A DNA stretch of 64,000 nt. It comes from Dipteronia dyeriana. Taxonomy: Eukaryota > Streptophyta > Magnoliopsida > Sapindales > Sapindaceae. Positions 37,489 to 48,420 of the stretch are shown one piece after another (position 1 is the first letter of the stretch; each line of letters starts with the position of its first letter). The DNA lies in assembly GCA_032871835.1 (NCBI GenBank), contig CM065299.1, positions 82,155,652-82,219,651 on the forward strand, written 5' to 3'. A program made the translations under genes and the position numbers. The notes under the pieces are model-generated. The model was not told the DNA's origin. It saw nothing but the letters and a program-made list of their open reading frames with translations, and searched no databases.

Positions 37489-40400
37489 TTACAAACTTTT
37501 ACCTCCCTTTCGGAATCTTGGGCTGGGTCGATTCCTCTTGGCTTGACTCTTGAACAGCTGATGTCTGTCAGTAAGATAAACTCAAAACATATATTAGAGA
37601 AACAAGAAGTTGATGAACTTAATAGAAGAGAAGCATCTACCTACATATGTGCAAAACAAGTGCCATCACTAAGAAATTGGCGACATTTGCTATTAATGTG
37701 ATATAAGAATCCATTTCTACGCCCAGCTTGCATATGCACACTAACACTGAGTTGGTTGCGTAAATTTGTTTCTTACTTTTTCATGCATATATTGCTGTTC
37801 TTACTATGCTGTTACTGACCTCTCAAATTCCAATTTCTGGATTACTATTCCATTCAGTAGAAGTTCTGAACTATAAGCTGCTAGTCCTGTATTAAGAGTC
37901 GACCAAAATGAACACTACAACATTGAATGACCCTTTTTTTTTATAGAAAGAAAAACTGTTGGGAGATCTATACCTTGATCTAGGAAAGGAACACAGATTG
38001 CACGATCTTCTTCACAAGAAAGAATCAATAAATCATCTTGGATCTTTTGGTCCTTTACTGCAGGTATCAGACTTCTCTCCACTACCTATTTCATCATAAA
38101 CTCAGCGATCCATTTACAGAAAAAAAGTAAAAATAGGAGAATAAGACATTATAGACAGTTTAATGATGTCATACATATCCAAAAGAGCTATATTGTTGCT
38201 ACTGCAGATGAACAAGTATCCGATAAATCACAAGTTTAGGCAGACACACAAACCTGGCCATGAACTAACTTGACCAAGCTAGTAATCATTTCTTTATGAG
38301 GTTTTATATTCGGGGTGATGAAGACTCTTCGACCCTGACAAAGAGACATAAGACATCAGCACATAGAAACACCTTAATAAAGTGATATTGAAGTCGATAT
38401 CAAAGTAGAAGCAAGCAGAAATGGATATCTGGTTTCGGCTAAGTTGACACAAGCTTAAAACAATCACCTTTAGCAATGGATGCTGGCTTGCACGAGCAAA
38501 GGAAACTGGCATGCTAAAGCCAATTTCTTTTTCCTTTTTTGCATCCCTCAGGATGTAATTTTTCTCATCTATTAAGCAGCTTGCTTGTCCGCAGCTATCA
38601 AGCCATAAGGGTGTCACCACTGGTTTAGCTAGAGCAATGGCATCCAACATATTCCTTGTACGCACAAATTTATCTGCTATAAAATGTGGCATCCATGGAA
38701 CACAATGCAATGGAAATGCCCAGCCGTGCTGAGATCTGCTGGAACAAAAAGGAAATAGTTAAACATATATAATTTATTGGTGATCGTGCAGCTGATGGAA
38801 AAAAATGAAGAAAAGAAATACCCTTTTCTGCTGTTTGATCACATCATCATGCAAGTGCTGGCTAAACAGAACTTTAATATATGTTAAGTCTCTTCGTCTT
38901 CTCAAATCTTTCCAAGAGAAATCAGGTATTGATTCAGGGAGTCCTCCTAATCTAATAAGCTCTTTTAAGAGGGAGGATTTTGGTAGATTTTTGTTGGATG
39001 GATGTTTGTACTTTTTAGAAGACATGTTATTGGACGATAATGGATTTGTACCTTTGGATTTGGTATTGTTAGTAGTGGTAATATACCCTGAACAAGGGGT
39101 CTCAAGGCGCTTATATGACGACCCTACAAACTTGTGGTTCTTTTCTACACCTACACCAAACAACACACAATCAATGCCATCTCTCTTGTCAGATTGCATA
39201 AATGCCTCAAGTCTATGAACCTCTCCGGGAGAGATTTTCTTACTCATGGTAGCAGATTCACAGATCGAAATGACAACTTCTAAATTCGTTTTATCAAATT
39301 TCTTCCCTACATTATTTTCAGAAGAATGCTGAGATGGACTCCCAGACACAGACTTCCATTGACTGTTGCTGGCTAAACAGAACTTTAATATATGTTAAGT
39401 CTCTTCGTATATTAACATATATTAAAGTTCTTCTTCATATCTCTATTATAACAAGTGGTTCTGTCATTGCCTTCTGTTGTTTTTAGACTTCCATTGACTG
39501 TTGCTAAAGAAGCATATATATTATTGATTCCATTTGAACGGCTTTGCATCTTACGTAGTGTTCTTTTCCGTTTGGGATGGCTCAATATATCCATTTTCAA
39601 ACAACTGGTTGTAGCAGTTACCTCTTGGTAAGTTTGCTCCTTTTCACCCAATTTGCTGTTTCTAGATTCAGCCGATGAATTGTAATGCAATTCTGACCAT
39701 CTTCCTCCGGCACTCACAATTCTAGTTGGATCAGCAGCTAATCTACTCCTCTTTCTTCTGTATCTAAGGATGCCATCCTCTGTCCTTTGTGCTGGGTTAT
39801 CGGACTGATTATTGGTCCTTGTTGATGTGCCTCCTGCCAAGGACTGCCTAGTTTCTGCCTGTTCTTTGCCTAGCGAGATACATTCGACTGAAATTGATGA
39901 ATTCATATAATTTTCACTGTCATTGTTCCTCCCCACAGTTCCATCGATTTGTCTTTGCACAATAAGCCTAGGAGGTCTTCTTTCTGAACTTACGTTGGCA
40001 TTCCTTTGACCACACTGTCCTGTGATCAGTGACTTTCCCCCTTTCACTCTTGTCATTGTTGCCAACTCAGAGTCACAAGGATCTAGCTTCTGATTACTAG
40101 AGTTCTTTCCATTTTTTCTAGCAGAAAGCTGTCCTTGCTTTGACTTTCTTGCAATGCCTCCTAAACTCTTTTGAATCAAATTATGTTCAGGGTTAGCTTG
40201 CCCCATTATTACACTTTTTGGTGAGTTCTCAGTGGCGTTGGATGAACCTTGAAAAATGTCAAAAGCAACACGGCCAGCACTTGGCCCGTATGATAATGCT
40301 TCCATGGCTTCTGCAGCTATTTGAGTGTTAAATCCTACATCATACATTTCTAGTGTTTCCCTATTGATACCACCAGTGTTCAACTGCTGCTCTGATGATT

Positions 40401-40929
40401 CTGCAGGCAAGTCCTCATTGGATTCCTTGACAGAATTATTTGTGAGATTAATTTTGCATACTCGCTTTATCCCACAAGTCTCTTCTGCTTGCAAGGCCTT
40501 TTGACCTCTTGTCTCAGATTGAAAAGAGGCTTCCATTCTCTTGCTGATAACATCATCCTTTACATGCTGATCACCATCAGCCCATTCAAAAATTCCGGTT
40601 TTTGAAATTGGAGTTCTACTTTTCAATCTCTTAACCAAAGTTTGAGGTCCCTTTGCACCGGAAACAGGAGGAAATTTATCCCTGACAGTCGTCATGACAC
40701 CAATTCCTGGAGACAAGTCCTTTCTGTTAATTGACAAGAAATGGCCCACAAATTCAAGTGCATTGTCTTGGGATGACTGGCCAGGTTCCTGAGAGTCAAC
40801 ATAATTCAACTTTGCAGACTTGCGATTGAGATCCTTTTGCTCATCTGTTCTCTCACATCCTTTCTTCCCTTCAAGTGAATGCAAGAATAATATTAACTTT
40901 CAACAAACTCCTACCGATTAAGCACCCCT

Positions 40930-40960
<31 letters not shown>

Positions 40961-41831
40961 GACTGGCCAGGTTCCTGAGAGTCAACATAATTCAACTTTC
41001 ACATTCTTTCTTCCCTTCAAGTGAATGCAAGATTAATAATACCTTTCAACAAACTCCTACTGATTAAGCACCCCTTTTGCGTGCGCGCGCACACACACAG
41101 AGGGAAAACAAATAAAAAGGAGTAGGACTGACAATCAAATTCTAATCTCAAATTCAAAAATTGAACATATGTACACTTACTTACCTACACCACATTGTTT
41201 ATCAACAGATGCTGCTCTCCTCTTCCGCGAGTTTAATGCATTACCACCCGAAAACTGAATCGGAGCCCACACTGTTTTGTTTCTACAAATTCCTTCATCT
41301 TCACTATCAAGCACAACTTCCTCCTCATCCCCTGATGTTAGTTGGAGTGTCAAATCCTCAAAACAACCGGAGTCCTCCAACACCTGAGTCTTATCTAGTT
41401 TCTCCATCCGCGTCTCAGCCAAAGGACTATCAAGCACCATAGTATCTTCAAACCCCTGGCACTCATTTTCATTTTCACCTATTTTTTCAACTCCTAAACA
41501 GACAATTATCTTTAAACTCGATTTCAACTAGATATGAATATTGAAAAATCATTACGTTTGTTCAAATTACATATAAGTATCAAAAATTCAAAACAACCTA
41601 TCGTAACATAATAGTTTCTCTTGAATTCTCCATATATATATAATCAGGAAACTTATAGTTCATTCAGTGTCAATACAAAATGACTATCGAATCATTTCAC
41701 GATCGATTTTTTAATTATTTTCTTTCAAATAAAAACAAAATCAAACGTGAAATAAAAAGGAAGTTGAATAAGATATTATTACCTGGAGATGATAACGAAG
41801 AGGTCGGAGAATGAGAGTGATGATCAGCCAT
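37489..41831 (-). CDS. Tandem-BRCT nuclear protein (plant MDC1/PAXIP1-like); frame disrupted in this copy
   Basis: Minus strand. Exons seen: 41831-41783, 41493-41185, 40868 to about 39486, about 39349-38822, 38738-38468, 38334-38254, 38085-37974, 37886-37820 and 37564-37489. The N-terminus is acidic with a SPLAETRMEKLDKTQVLED-type repeat and VVLDSEDEG, typical of the plant MDC1-like BRCT family. The middle is long, basic and disordered. The C-terminus has two BRCT repeats: ADKFVRTRNMLDAIAL...VVTPLWLDSCGQA, then GRRVFITPNIKPHKEM...SSELLLNGIVIQKLEFERH. Relatives act in DNA-damage signalling; the role here is inferred. Breaks: about 2 bp are missing near 38684 in the first BRCT (ISIALCSMDAT- then a stop instead of HFIADKF). 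A templated insertion at 39350-39505 puts a stop after ...KKNFNIC and shifts the frame. Either a decayed gene or partly assembly error. Confidence 0.8.
39350..39505. repeat. Direct repeat plus fold-back insertion in the BRCT gene
   Basis: AGACTTCCATTGACTGTTGCT occurs at 39350-39370 and 39485-39505. Between them is a 42-bp copy (39367-39408) of exon-4 sequence at 38856-38897, followed at about 39411-39430 by its inverted partner, giving an 18-bp perfect hairpin (GAACTTTAATATATGTTA...). This looks like template-switching repair. Confidence 0.9.
40774..41090. repeat. Partial tandem duplication of BRCT-gene exon 3 start
   Basis: The segment starting TGACTGGCCAGGTTCCTGAG at 40774 is repeated at 40960 (186 bp apart). 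It runs through the exon start and into the intron, ending in 'gattaagcaccccttttgc' in both. The second copy lacks about 43 bp of coding sequence, so an internally deleted exon copy now lies in the intron. A (CA)n microsatellite (40934-40959) separates the copies and a GC/CA run (41082-41099) follows the second. Confidence 0.9.
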
Positions 41832-42120
41832 TGAAGAAATTTGAGTTTCCTTCAACTGAGCAAAAGGTTTTCTATTAGGTTGTGAAATCAAGTGATGGAA
41901 AAATTGTATTTTTAGGTCATTTTAGATTGAAAAGAAACTAAAAACTGAATAGTGATGGAACAGAGTAGTGATGACAAGCGAAAACGAAGGCGTAAACAAA
42001 ATTTATTAAAAAAGTTGTTTTTGGGGGGAACGAAAATGATCGAGTGGGAAAACGAAGCTAAAACTTCCTTGGCACGTTTCAGAGGGAAACTAATTTATTA
42101 GTTAATAAATATCTAAATTT

Positions 42121-42180
42121 GTCGCATTTGGTCTAGTGGTATGATTCTCGCTTAGGGTCCCGAGTTCAATTTCCAAATCT
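42121..42180 (+). pseudogene. Deleted inverted copy of tRNA-Pro
   Basis: GTCGCATTTGGTCTAGTGGT...CTCGCTTAGGGT matches the tRNA at 42243-42314 in opposite orientation but lacks about 9 nt covering the 3' side of the anticodon stem (GCGAGAGG). Its 3' part (TTCCAAATC) no longer pairs with the 5' acceptor strand. It cannot fold as a tRNA. Confidence 0.9.
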
Positions 42181-42242
42181 CTTAAATTGACGAATATACC
42201 CTTTTTTTCAGCAAAAAATGAATATGATTGAAAATCAAAGAT

Positions 42243-42314
42243 GGGGCATTCCGAGAATTGAACTCGGGACCTCTCGCACCCTAAGCGAGAATCATACCAC
42301 TAGACCAAATGCCC
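42243..42314 (-). tRNA. tRNA-Pro (AGG)
   Basis: 72 nt on the minus strand. The acceptor stem GGGCATT pairs with AATGCCC, leaving discriminator C. The anticodon arm is CTCGC-TTAGGGT-GCGAG with anticodon AGG. The T arm carries GTTCAATTC between CCGAG and CTCGG. Internal A box (TGGTCTAGTGG) and B box (GTTCAATTC) are intact. CCA is not encoded, as expected in a nuclear gene. Confidence 0.96.
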
Positions 42315-43406
42315 ATGTTGGAGGATCCAGGAAAAGTATATTATAGAAAGAAATTATGGAATCCATGTAAATGCAACTGCTTGGCAGTACTCCTTATGGA
42401 AATTGCATTGTCATCTGCGCTTCTTGCTTGGAGGCATTGCATTGTTTATGTTGTATGTCAGAATGGTAATATATATATATATATATATATAGTACTATAG
42501 CTGATGCATGGACCGATATATCAGCATGAATAAACTCATGATCTTGGAGTGGACTTCAACAAAGTCAGAGGTGCAACTTAAGATAAAAATTATTCTAAAT
42601 TTTTATTAATTGAGTTATAGGCTTTTTCATCTTTCAAACTTCACCATATTGATTATAGCAGATGTGATTTTCCGATGTATGTGGCTCTCAACAATTCAGT
42701 TCATGTTCCAAAACTTCTTTTTTTGAAAAAAAAAAAGGTTTTAATTCAAATAGTTAGTTTCATGAAGTTTTGCCTTTTAAGATCACAATTTTTTGCATCA
42801 AATCAACAAGAATTTGGATCCTCTACTGATCTGATCTTTTTCCTTACCTTTTTAAAATATATGATTGGTTGTTTGTAAAGTGGTTATGGAAACCAATCAC
42901 ATCTTGATCATACATTCATTGTAATGCTTATGTGTCATGAAATTATATAAGGTCAGTAAAAAGATCAGATCAGTAGATGATCCAAATTCAATCAACACTT
43001 ATCAGAAATTTAGTAGCCTTATTTGACTTGATTAATACTTTCTAGTTTATTGGTCTCTATTCATAAGTCATCCTCGGTGTAATTCCTAATTCCTCACGTA
43101 TCTTTCACGTATCTTTATTTCCTATTCCTTTTATTTTTAATTAATATTATATTCATTTAAGAATCTTAAAAAAAAAATAAAAATAAATCCATGACTTATT
43201 TGGTAATTTTCCCGTATACAATCAAATCCAATCCAGCTCTAATCCAATCCAATATACCAAATGTGGTCAATTAACCAATAATAGATTAAGGTTCAGTTTG
43301 ATCTTGAAATAGCAAATCCTTGTGAGTTACATATAATTCAACTACTAGGCTGAACTTGAAGTAGTTGCCATACCTCTAGCTGTCTGTGCTTGTGTGTGCG
43401 CTCAAG
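42315..43406. other. Spacer and SDR promoter region
   Basis: AT-rich, with a (TA)n run at 42469-42491. No convincing exon before the SDR start. The last few hundred bases presumably hold the SDR promoter; no motif stands out. Confidence 0.45.
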
Positions 43407-44560
43407 ATGTTGAGGTTTGGATTATGGTCTGTTTCTCTTTTCTTCAATCTTTACGCAACTTCTCTTATTATTCTCTTTTCATTTCCTTGTTTTTTAGTTG
43501 ACCAATTTAATAAGAGAACCTGTTTTATATTGAAGAAATTGATTTACAAGATTATTCACGGTTTTGTTATGCAAACAGTAAAAATGTCTCCATTTCAAAA
43601 GCTGTAGTTGCTGCTGGGAGCTTCAACAGGAGATTTTCCACAGAGACCGGAAGGTATATATGTACCTGCCTTGGCATCAAAGTGATCCGATACTTGGTTG
43701 CTTCTTTTTATATTTAGTTAATTATAATTTTTGTGTTATTTGTTGTGACAAATTAAAGAAAGCTAGAAGGAAAAGTAGCGCTGATCACCGGAGCAGCAAG
43801 TGGAATTGGAAAAGAAACTGCTGCAAAATTTATCAGCAATGGTGCCAGAGTTGTTATTGCCGATATTCAACACCAACTTGGGCAAGAAACTGCAAAACAA
43901 CTTGGACACAATGCCTCCTTTATCGCCTGTGACGTTACAAAAGAATCAGACGTCTCCAATGCTGTTGATTTCACCATCTCTGAATGCAACCAACTCGACA
44001 TCATGTACAACAATGCAGGGATGATATGCGAAACATCCCCAAGTGTCGCGGACCTTGACTTTGAAGTTTTCAACAAAGTTATGGGAGTCAATGTGCGAGG
44101 AGCTTTGGCAGGGATCAAACATTCATCGCGAGTGATGATCCCGCGTAGAAGTGGTTCAATTCTATGTACATCCAGTGTCACAGGAGTGATGGGTGGGCTA
44201 GCAGGGCCTTCATATTCAGTGTCAAAGTCAGCTATTATAGGAATTGTGAGGTCTGTGGCAGCTGAGCTATGCAGTTATGGAATTCGGATTAATTGCATAT
44301 CTCCATCTGCCGTTCTGACTCCACTTTTGATGGAAGAATTGCATCGGATTTATCCTGGTGTCGAGGATCCGCAGCTTGTCAAGATCACACAGAATACTGG
44401 GGCGTTACTGGGAGCAAATTGTGAAGCCATTGATGTAGCTAATGCTGCACTCTATCTAGCATCAGATGATGCTAAGTATGTTAGTGGCCATAATTTGGTT
44501 GTTGATGGAGGCTTTACAACATTTAAGACTCTGTCACTCCCTGCACCTGATATCCTGTAA
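43407..44560 (+). CDS. Short-chain dehydrogenase/reductase (SDR110C/xanthoxin-dehydrogenase-like)
   Basis: Three exons, 43407-43426, 43579-43653 and 43759-44560, join in frame to 298 residues. Residues 1-31 form a basic, Ser-rich leader (SFNRRFSTETG) resembling a mitochondrial or plastid targeting peptide. The classical SDR pattern follows: TGAASGIG (42-49) for the dinucleotide, NNAG (116-119), catalytic Ser about 171, Tyr184 and Lys188 in YSVSK, and the C-terminal SGHNLVVDGGF. It is closest by eye to plant SDRs annotated as xanthoxin-, secoisolariciresinol- or momilactone-dehydrogenase-like, so an NAD(P)-dependent alcohol dehydrogenase of specialised or hormone metabolism. The substrate cannot be told. 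The exon 1 donor (TATG/GTCTGT) is the least certain junction. The ORF is intact, and it lies just upstream of the large Mutator-like insertion. Confidence 0.93.
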
Positions 44561-45024
44561 TGAAGTTTTTTTGTTTGTTGAAATAATACAATTTTGGGGT
44601 TTGGTGATGGGAAATGACTCACATCTATAAGTTTATGGTGTAGGTTCGGGACCAAACTCACATTTTGTCGATAACATGTAATGAAGTTAGATTGTCAATT
44701 GCTGTTTGAAAGAATACTTCAATCATAGTAACAATTCCCTCAACACAACAAAATTTGGAGTTTGGATCGGTTAGTTTGTGATAATGATTAATGAAACACA
44801 AATAAAATTAAAAAAGAAAAGCATTTACAATCAATATTTTATTTTTCCATATGCTTTGATACTACAATATTATGCAATATTAATTTTGCCATATATAAAT
44901 GAAATAAGGTAACCATAAGTACTTGATTTATTTCCATATCATTTTATACTACAATATTATGCCATTTTTTTTTTGAAGGGCAATGTTATGCAATATTATA
45001 CACCTATAAATATTCTTGTTCTAG

Positions 45025-45053
45025 ATTTGTAACGGGAGTGGCTGCTGTGCAGT
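45025..45053 (+). repeat. Left target duplication and terminal repeat of the large MULE
   Basis: ATTTGTAAC (45025-45033) is the target duplication. The element starts GGGAGTGGCTGCTGTGCAGT (45034-45053), matching 16 of 20 bases of the right end. Just inside is a hairpin, TGCAGT-TG-ACTGCA (45048-45061), and then CATGAATAGTG (45071), also mirrored at the other end. Confidence 0.9.
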
Positions 45054-45300
45054 TGACTGCACCATGCAGTCATGAATAGTGCCGCCTTTAATATTAAAAA
45101 AATTATGGGACAGTCGGTTTCCAACCGGTTGTCACCAAAAAAATCATTTTTTTAAGTTTACCAAATCCTTTAAATTTATGTTTACAGAATTATAAAATTT
45201 AAAATGAAACCTAAATAAAAAAGTTAATATAATTAAAAATTATATTTAATTAAAATAAATAAATAAATAAATTATATATTTTTTATAATTTTAAAATTTT

Positions 45301-46770
45301 CATTTGTAACCATTTTTATGGAGATGGTAACCATTTTCACTACTCCAGTAACCATTTTACGGTTTGGGTAACCACTTATTAATTTTTGAACTTTTGATTT
45401 GTAACCATTTTAACGGAAATGGTAACTATTTTCATGAACCCAGTAACCATTTTACGGCTTCAGTAACCACTTTCTAAATTTTGTAATTTTGTAATTTTGA
45501 ATTGTAACCATTTTCAGGGTACCGATAACCATTTTCACGGCTTCAGTAACCACTTTCTATTTTTTAATATTTTGATTTGTAGCCATTTTCATGGAGATAG
45601 TAATCATTTTCACGGCTCCAGTAACCATTTAACGGCTTTGGTAACCACTTTTGAATTATTGAAATTTTGAATTGTACCTATTTTCACGGTAGAAGTAACA
45701 TTTTTGACGACTCCGGTAACCATTTATACGACTTTGGTAACTATTTTTTTATTTTTGATAATTTGACTTGTAACAATTTTCACGGAAAAAGTAAGCACTT
45801 TCACAACTCCGGTAACCATTTTTTTATTTTTGCTATTTTGACTTGTAACCATTTTCATGACATTGGTAACCATTTACACGGCTCCGATAACTATTTTAAG
45901 GCTTTGATAGCTATTTTTTTATTTTTGTTATTTTGACTTGTAACCATTTGCACGGCTCCAGTAACCATTTGCATGGCTCCGGTAACCATTTTAAGGCTTT
46001 GGTAACCACTTTTTTATTTTTGATATTTTTGATATTTTTACTTGTAACCATTTCAATGGTGATGGTAACCATTTTCACGGCTCCAGTAATCATTTTACGG
46101 CATTGATAACCAATTTTTAATTTTTGCTATTTTAGACTTGTAACTATTTTCACAACATTAGTAACCATTTTCACGGCTTCAGTAACCATTCTACTACTTT
46201 GGTAACCACTTTTTAATTTTGTATTTATGACTTGTAACCATTTTCACGGCTACTGTAACCATTTTCACGGATCCAATAACCATTTTACGGATTTTGTAAC
46301 CACTTTTCAAATTTTTAAAATTTTGACCGGTAACCATTTTCACGGCATTGGTAACCATTTGACGCCTATAGTAACCATTTATTCGGGTTTGGTAATCATT
46401 TTATATTTTTTAATATTTTAACTTGTAACCATGTTCATGGCAATAGTAACTATCGTTACGGTCACAGTAACCATTTTACGGTTTTGGTAACCACTTTTTA
46501 ATTTTTCAAAATTTGATTTGTAACCATTTTTACGGCATAGGTAACCACTTTCACGACTTCAGTAACCATTTTACGGCTCTGGTAAGCACTTTTTATATTT
46601 TGTAATTTTGACTTATAACCATTTTCACGGCGATGGTAACCATTTTACGGATTTGGTAACCACTTTTTAATTTTTAAAATTTTGATTTGTAATCATTTTC
46701 ACAGTATTGATAATCACTTTTACGGCTTCAGTAACCATTTAAACGGCTTTGGTAACCTTTTTTTTTTAAT
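45301..46770 (+). repeat. Minisatellite of 'gtaaccattttcacggct' units
   Basis: About 1.47 kb of tandem degenerate units built on GTAACCATTTTCACGGCT(C/T)C, with a higher-order period of roughly 100-110 bp (three GTAACC units followed by a T-rich spacer such as TTTTTAATTTTTGATATTTTGACTT). It lies just inside the left end of the Pack-MULE, where such elements often keep internal tandem arrays. Open frames in it are repeat artefacts. Confidence 0.92.
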
Positions 46771-47157
46771 ATTTTGACTTTTAACTATTTTACTGCAAGA
46801 GTTATTTGAGAATGATATTAGGCATATGGAAACAATTCCTTCTCTATAAGTACGTTTGATTTTTTTTATTTATTTTAAGAATGATATCAAGCTGGCTTTG
46901 TATTTAAGCAACCTGCTATTTTTTTTTTCATATTGATTATTGTTTCATGGGTTTTTAAAAATTTGTAACTACTTATTCTATCGTGGTAAGTATTTTATTT
47001 TTTTCCTGACATTAATCAATTTCCTCCATAGCATTGAAATTCTTTTTATGCTTGAAAAGACCATATATAATAATAATAATAATAAACTATCGTAATCTCA
47101 ATACATAATAGAAATTATATTTACTTATATTCATATTAGAGAATTACTATCTAATCT
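46771..47157. other. Non-coding part of the Pack-MULE
   Basis: AT-rich, no gene seen; contains a (TAA)n run at 47070-47083. Confidence 0.5.
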
Positions 47158-48028
47158 TGTTATATTTATTTTTTGTCAGCATGACACATCATCAAAAGTC
47201 AACCAATCAACGAGAGGGATATTGACCAATGACATGTCATCGAGAAAATTGATATGGAAGTTATAAACGTATGTGCCAAGTAAAGTTGTCAAATAAAAGA
47301 AGCATTAATGAATGACGATCCTGCTCGCCAAGAATCTCTACTCAGCGAGGTCTACTTGGCCAAAACAGGAAATATAACCTTATCGGGACACGCCGTATCA
47401 AGCGAAGATTCACTCAGATACTGAATCTTGGAATCATACTCCAATAGGGAAATATCTCTATTTCCTCTCCAATATCAGAGAATTCTAATCAGGAAGAAAC
47501 TCATAGCTTTCAGGAGGATAAACATCAAACGAGAAATAAGTTCTAAACGGACTATATTAGTAGAATCCTACAAAGATTCTAATTAATGAATCCACCACTC
47601 GTACGACAATAACTAGGACAACCCTAGATCGAACCATATAAATACAACCATGTATTCATTATAACAAAGGAATAAGGTCATTATCAACAATTGAGGTTTA
47701 GATGAAAAGGATGAGCAATCATATGAGAGAAAAGCGAGTATTGAGTGTTGTAATTATTCTATTCATAGTGGATCTCTTCTTGCCATCACCGGCACCGTTG
47801 ATGTTTCCCCGTCTTGGGGTTTTACCACGTAAAACATGTGTTATGTTTGATTTATTCTTTATTTCCCACTCTTATACATTATTATTCTCAAATACAAACA
47901 AATCGTATCGCATCCACTTGGAGAAATAGGCTTTGATTATTCAACCTTTGACTGGTCAAAGCTTTGATCTGTCTACGTCTTAATGTTTGGCGGTTGACTT
48001 TTCAAAGATCCAAAAATCACCGTCAACA
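47158..48028 (+). mobile_element. Solo LTR, forward relative of the LTR at 6278-7074
   Basis: It starts TGTTATATTT, ends CACCGTCAACA, 871 bp. Flanks AATCT (47153-47157) and AATCC (48029-48033) make a 5-bp duplication with one mismatch. Shared with 6278-7074 (inverted): ATGACACATCA...CAAAAG near the start, a CCCCG...GGTTTTAC block, and the terminus. No polypurine tract or internal region is attached, so it is a solo LTR. Confidence 0.7.
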
Positions 48029-48420
48029 AATCCAATTAAATTTGACAATGTTGTAAATAAGTCGTATCCATTGTGTTCAACTATTAATCAAATGTGAAGG
48101 TAATTTTGAAACGATTGGTTACTCTAATTACTCTATCGCCATGAAATTATTATTGATTACATTCATTCTTATACATTGTTTGGATTATTAATTTCAAAAG
48201 TGTTTTTACTTCAAATATAGTCTAAATATTTATCAAACTAGAATTAAAATCCCTTACTTCCTTTAGTTTTGCAATATTTATCAATCAATGCATGTAATCA
48301 GTTATATTCAATGTAAGTAAGTGCAATCTAATGTTTTCTAGTAGAAAAATATTTTTTTTTTGGAGATTCATAGATACATACTAAGGTTTTCATCATACTT
48401 TCTGTAAGTTCCTCTGTTTT

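Noticed and set aside
42121..42180. Second functional tRNA-Pro
   Set aside because: About 9 nt of the anticodon arm are missing and the acceptor stem does not pair.
45667..46421. His/Asn/Phe-rich open frames (NHFHGSDN)
   Set aside because: They are translations of the GTAACC minisatellite; there is no start context, splice signal or unique sequence.
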